Shown here piece after piece: positions 59,351 to 64,000 of a DNA stretch of 64,000 bases. The stretch covers positions 17,692 through 81,691 of the forward strand of contig CBDFGB010000013.1 of assembly GCA_965246915.1 (NCBI GenBank). The letters run 5' to 3'. Every line of letters begins with the position of its first letter. Within the stretch, counting starts at the first letter, position 1. Below the pieces are notes generated by a model. It was not told where the DNA came from, did not search any database, and saw only the letters and a list, made by a program, of their open reading frames with translations. Both the position numbers and the translations under genes were made by a program. The DNA is from CAVRQM01 sp965246915. GTDB lineage: Bacteria > Pseudomonadota > Alphaproteobacteria > Acetobacterales > Acetobacteraceae.

Positions 59351-59374
59351 GGGTCGGCGCGAGCCGGCCCTTTT
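59351..59374 (+). terminator. Rho-independent terminator after rpmA
   Basis: GGGTCGGC (59351-59358), loop GCGA, GCCGGCCC (59363-59370) and then TTTT (59371-59374). The stem has eight pairs with one T-G wobble and a GNRA tetraloop. It lies 28 nt after the rpmA stop and 14 nt before the obgE start, so it would separate ribosomal protein output from obgE, or act as an attenuator with readthrough. Confidence 0.8.
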
Positions 59375-59388
59375 GCGTTGAACGCACA

Positions 59389-60392
<1,004 letters not shown>

Positions 60393-60396
<4 letters not shown>

Positions 60397-61517
60397 CGCC
60401 GTCGCTCGCCGCCTCTCGCCGCATCGTGGTCAAGATCGGCAGCGCGCTCGTGGTCGACGCGGCAATGGCCGCGCCCCGCCACGACTGGCTGGCGACGGTG
60501 GCCGTTGATATCGAGGACCTTCGCCGACGCGGCGTCGAAGTGGTCGTCGTCAGTTCCGGTGCGATCGCCCTGGCGCGACGGACGCTCGGCCTGACCGCGC
60601 TGCGGCTTCGCTTGGAGGAAAAGCAGGCCGCCGCCGCGGTGGGTCAGATCCGGCTGGCGCAGGCCTGGACCGAGGCGCTGTCGGCGCGCGGGCTGACGGC
60701 GGCGCAATTGCTGCTGACCAGCGAGGACACCGAGGACCGACGCCGGTATCTGAACGCTCGGGCGACGCTGACCACCCTGCTCGGGTTCGGCTGCGTGCCG
60801 GTCATCAACGAAAACGATACCGTGGCGACGACCGAAATTCGCTTCGGCGACAACGACCGTCTGGCCGCCCGCGTGGCCGAGATGGTGCAGGCCGACGCGC
60901 TGGTGCTGCTGTCCGACATCGACGGCCTCTACACCGCCGACCCGAAACGCGATTCCTCCGCGGCGCATATCCCGGTCGTCGCTCGGCTGACGCCGGAGAT
61001 CGAGGCGATGGGCGGCGAGCCGCCACCCGGCTACTCGTCCGGCGGCATGCGCACGAAGCTGGCCGCCGCGCGTATCGCCACCGGCGCGGGGGTCGCGATG
61101 GCCATCGCGGTGGGCGGCGTGGCCCACCCCCTGCGCGCGCTGTTGGAGGGCGCGAGATGCACGTGGTTCCTCCCCTCGCCGGAGGGGCGCAGCGCCCGCA
61201 AGCGGTGGATCCTCGGCACGCTGCAGCCGCTCGGGCGATTGGTCGTCGATGCCGGAGCGGCCCGGGCGTTGGCGCGCGGCGGCAGCCTGCTGCCGGCAGG
61301 GGTCCGCGCCGTCGAGGGCGAATTCCAGCGCGGCGACGCGGTCGAGGTGGCCGGCCCAGACGGTCCGGTGGGGCGCGGCCTGTCGGCCTATGCGAGCGGC
61401 GACGCGGAGCGGATCATCGGCCACCGCAGCGAGGCGATCGAGGCGATCCTGGGATGGCGCGGCCGCGATGAACTGGTCCATCGCGACGATCTGGTGCTGC
61501 TGGCCGGGGTCGCCTGA
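60393..61517 (+). CDS. proB: Glutamate 5-kinase
   Basis: First step of proline synthesis: phosphorylates glutamate, 374 residues. Amino-acid kinase motifs include VVKIGSALVVDAA, VVSSGAIALARRTLGL, FGDNDRLAARVA and SGGMRTKLAAARIATGAG. A C-terminal PUA domain (about 280-370) is present. GTG start at 60393 overlaps the obgE stop. No proA is adjacent. Confidence 0.96.
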
Positions 61518-61532
61518 TCCGGAAATCGCCGA

Positions 61533-62582
61533 CTATCGTCGGGGGGCGCCGCGCAGCGCCTGACCGGGCAGCATCGCGCGGATCCCCTGGACCACCGCGC
61601 GCCAGCGCGCCACCGACGGGGAAGACCCGCTGGCCCACCACTGCCGGAGCGATCGCTCCGACGCGGCTGTCTCGCGCCCGGACGCCTCGCGTCGGGCGAT
61701 GTTCTCAACCGCCTTGCCCGTGCGCGCCGAATAGACGCGCTCCATCAGGATTGCCGATTGCCGCCCGCTCGCGGGTTCGGTCGAGGCCGGAAACCTCATC
61801 GTCGGTCCCGCGACCAGCGGCCGCGCATCGACGCACAGTCGTCCGATCACCGCCAATTCGGCTTCGGTCAGACAGCGGCCGAGGTGGCCGGAACAGAAGC
61901 GCCCGACGGACCCCTCCATCGAGTCCCGCGTGTTCTCGAATCGGTGCGCGATCGGGCCAAGCAAATCGCGCGGAAGACCGATCACCGACAGGAAGTCGTT
62001 GACCGACGACCCGGACACGCCGGCCGGCGAATAGCTGTACTCGATAAACGCGATGTCGTGTCGTTTCTTAAATGCGGACCGGATGCGAGCGTGGTCGAAC
62101 TGGAACGACTATGCCGCGTGACGAACGGATCCCCGCGCGCGCGCCTCGGTGGAGAACTCCGCGAATGGTCGTCGGTAGCCGTGCTTGAGCAACTCGAGAT
62201 ACAAAGATTCCAAATAGCTTGTGGGGTCTCTCAAACAGACGACGATACACAGGGAGCGGCCGCCTGCCCTGAGCTGCTCGCTGAGCGGCAGGAATGCGTC
62301 CGGACGATCTAAAAGCGTCTCGAACTCCTCGCTTGAGATGACCGCGTTCCCGTCGCACTCCTGGATCTCCGCGAGCAGCGCCTCCATTGTCGTGCCGGCG
62401 ACGTCGAATCGTGAATCGCCCACGAGTTGCCACGCCGCGTTATGGTGCGCGCTGTGTCCGATGCTGGCGGGATAGAGGACACCATGCGCCCGCAGCACGT
62501 CGCGATGCTCCGCCAGCCTGTACTGGATCGCCGTGGTACCGGTCTTGTGCAGGCCGCAATGAAGATAGACCATGCGTGTCAT
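61533..62582 (-). pseudogene. Sulfotransferase-family gene with one in-frame amber stop
   Basis: Reading from the ATG at 62582, the N-terminal half encodes a sulfotransferase-like P-loop (YLHCGLHKTGTTAIQ) and continues to RARGSVRHAA, where an in-frame TAG stands at 62109-62111. In the same frame the protein resumes (SFQFDHARIRSAFKKRHD, IAFIEYSYSPAGVSGSS) and runs to a stop at 61533. Without the TAG the gene would encode about 349 residues. TGG (Trp) to TAG is the simplest explanation. A family function would be sulfation of a polysaccharide or lipid. Confidence 0.8.
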
Positions 62583-62703
62583 CTTGATTGAGCTCTGTTT
62601 GACGGCTCGACACTACGCAATCAGCCCGGCGCCACAAGCCCGTGCTTAGACACCGATCGCCGCATCTGTTAGTCAGCATGTTCACGATCGCGAGGCCGGG
62701 AAA

Positions 62704-63285
62704 GTGAGCGCCGAACTTCCCACAACGATGCTGGCCCGCCACGGCGAGACCGAGTGGGCGCTGTCGGGCCGCCACACCGGCCGCACCGACATTCCTCTCA
62801 CGGAACATGGCGAGGCGGTCGCGCGCGGCCTTGCGGCACGGCTCCAGGGTCGGACGTTCGCGCGCGTCTTCACCAGCCCGCTGCAACGGGCCGCGAAAAC
62901 CTGCGCGCTTGCTGGATTCGGCGACGTCGCTGCGTCAGAGGATGCGCTCCTGGAGTGGGATTACGGCGCCTACGAGGGCCGCACCACGAAGGACATCCTT
63001 CTCGAACGCCCGGACTGGAAGCTGTTTCGCGACGGCTGCCCGAACGGCGAGACGCCCGACGCGATCGGCGCGCGCGCCGACGAATTCATCGCCCGTCTGC
63101 GGGCGATCGACGGCGACGTGCTGCTGTTCTCGAGCGCCCACATCTTGCGCGTACTGGCGGCAAGATGGCTCGGCCTGCCGCCGGACGGGGGGCGTCTGCT
63201 GATCCTCGGCACGGCGAGCCTGAGCGTCCTGGGCTACGAACACGACCGCGGCGAGCCGGTCATTCGCGGCTGGAACGCGACGTAG
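62704..63285 (+). CDS. Histidine phosphatase family protein
   Basis: A 193-residue phosphoglycerate-mutase-like phosphatase. The catalytic RHGE motif is in LARHGETEW (Arg12, His13); the second His is in LLFSSAHILRVLAARW and the acid in EWDYGAYEG. It resembles small bacterial phosphatases such as alpha-ribazole or sugar-phosphate phosphatases, but the substrate is unknown. GTG start at 62704. The desaturase gene starts 1 nt after its stop. Confidence 0.9.
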   Translation: MSAELPTTMLARHGETEWALSGRHTGRTDIPLTEHGEAVARGLAARLQGRTFARVFTSPLQRAAKTCALAGFGDVAASEDALLEWDYGAYEGRTTKDILLERPDWKLFRDGCPNGETPDAIGARADEFIARLRAIDGDVLLFSSAHILRVLAARWLGLPPDGGRLLILGTASLSVLGYEHDRGEPVIRGWNAT

Positions 63286-64000
63286 TGTCCGCGCGGTCGC
63301 TCGGCGAAATCGTCGATCCGGCGCTGCTGCGCCGGCTGTCGGTACGCTCCGACGCGATCGGTGTCGCCTGGCTTGCCGGCCATCTGCTGCTGATCCTGGT
63401 TCTTGGCATCGTGGTCGCCGGGACGGGGTGGGCCATTTGGCGGTTGCCGGCGACCTTCGCGCTGGGCGTGGCGCTGATGGCGCTGTTCGCGCCGTTGCAC
63501 GAGACGACGCATCGCACGCCGTTCCGCTCGGTCTGGCTCAATCGCGCGGTCGGGTATGGGGCGGGCTTCGTGCTTCTGCTGCCGCCGGAATGGTTCCGCC
63601 TGTTCCATCTGGCGCATCACCGCCACACCCAGGATCCGGCGCGCGATCCGGAACTGCTCGGCGCGGCCCCTTTGACGCATGCAGGCTATGTCTGGCGGTT
63701 AACGGGCTTGCCCTACTGGTGGGCGCAGATCCGGCTGATCGTCGGCACGGCCTTTGGTTTCGCGAACTCGCCCTGGATCCCGGTCGATCGCCGCCGGGCG
63801 ATCGTGACGGAAGCGCGTGTGTTCGCCGTGGCCTACGCCCTGCTGGTCGCCGGTTCGCTGGCGTTGCGTTCGACCTGGCTGCTGGAGTTCTTCGTGGCTC
63901 CGGCGCTGTTGGGTCAGCCGGCGCTGCGCGCCATCCTGATGGCCGAGCATGGGGGGCTGCCGTTGACCCACGACCGGCTCGCCAACACCCGGACCACCAC
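63286..64000 (+). CDS. Fatty acid desaturase (partial, cut by window edge)
   Basis: An open frame runs from the GTG at 63286 to the right edge without a stop, so the C terminus is missing. The 238 residues visible include two of the three histidine boxes of membrane fatty acid desaturases: HETTH (72-76) and HLAHHRH (108-114), with a third His candidate in AEHGGLPLTH. Two to four hydrophobic segments surround them (about 25-50, 55-75, 85-100). It inserts a cis double bond into fatty acids or acts on related lipids. Follows the histidine phosphatase gene by 0 nt. Confidence 0.88.

Overview
The window is a GC-rich, gene-dense bacterial chromosome segment. It most likely comes from an alphaproteobacterium of the Rhodospirillales, possibly Acetobacteraceae. 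This rests on an NDUFA12-type complex I accessory protein beside a DUF2155 protein, a bacterial Coq7, an intracellular PHB depolymerase, a DUF1127 protein, and frequent GTG/TTG starts with 4-nt ATGA/GTGA overlaps. The lineage is inferred from gene content; no rRNA or tRNA gene was found.

Layout. 0-7.4 kb holds housekeeping and stress genes: glutathione transferase, PHB depolymerase, RMD1/YagE-family protein, HI0933-like flavoprotein, CPA2 antiporter, MsrB and an AlkA-type glycosylase. 7.4-12.1 kb holds a creatininase-family hydrolase and a MalEFG-type sugar ABC importer with no ATPase, whose two permease genes are separated by a coupled MNT/HEPN (MntA-HepT) toxin-antitoxin pair. 12.1-16.4 kb has membrane proteins, a secreted alpha/beta hydrolase, an AhpD-like protein and a Crp/Fnr regulator. 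16.5-21.2 kb has a stand-alone EF-G and a large predicted beta-helix membrane protein. 21.2-28.8 kb has an aldo/keto reductase, two overlapping VOC proteins, an aldose epimerase and a complete RbsBAC-type sugar importer.

28.7-31.7 kb has an internally deleted LysE remnant, a VapBC pair whose toxin has Asn at the first catalytic Asp position, a flavoprotein with a probable CTG start, and a nucleosidase. 31.7-35.1 kb is a catechol ortho-cleavage cluster: catA, catB and catC with a divergent LysR gene. 35.0-37.7 kb encodes a ligase-associated exonuclease and an ATP-dependent DNA ligase. 37.7-42.3 kb has a monooxygenase/NmrA pair, a decay patch (internally deleted Na+/H+ antiporter and an enoyl-CoA hydratase scrap), an unusual SDR, a FemAB-like acyltransferase and a RidA protein.

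42.3-48.0 kb has a TSCPD protein resembling a class II ribonucleotide reductase but nearly without cysteines, then NDUFA12, MlaD, a small conserved-looking protein, DUF2155, trehalose phosphatase, a second glutathione transferase, DUF1127 and a coupled dsbB-coq7 pair. 48.0-53.6 kb is a type I secretion pair (ABC exporter and HlyD adaptor) followed by a Sel1-repeat protein. 53.7-58.6 kb has a CobW-like mini-protein lacking a P-loop, divergent from an ArsR-methyltransferase fusion coupled to metH; an 18-bp near-perfect palindrome lies between them. 58.6-64 kb has rplU-rpmA-obgE-proB, a sulfotransferase gene split by one amber codon, a histidine phosphatase and a fatty acid desaturase that runs off the right edge.

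The most interesting points are the toxin-antitoxin pair inside an importer operon, the CobW-like mini-gene beside a putatively SAH/SAM-controlled metH operon, the cysteine-poor RNR-like protein, the beta-helix membrane protein, and several transporter genes lost by internal deletion.
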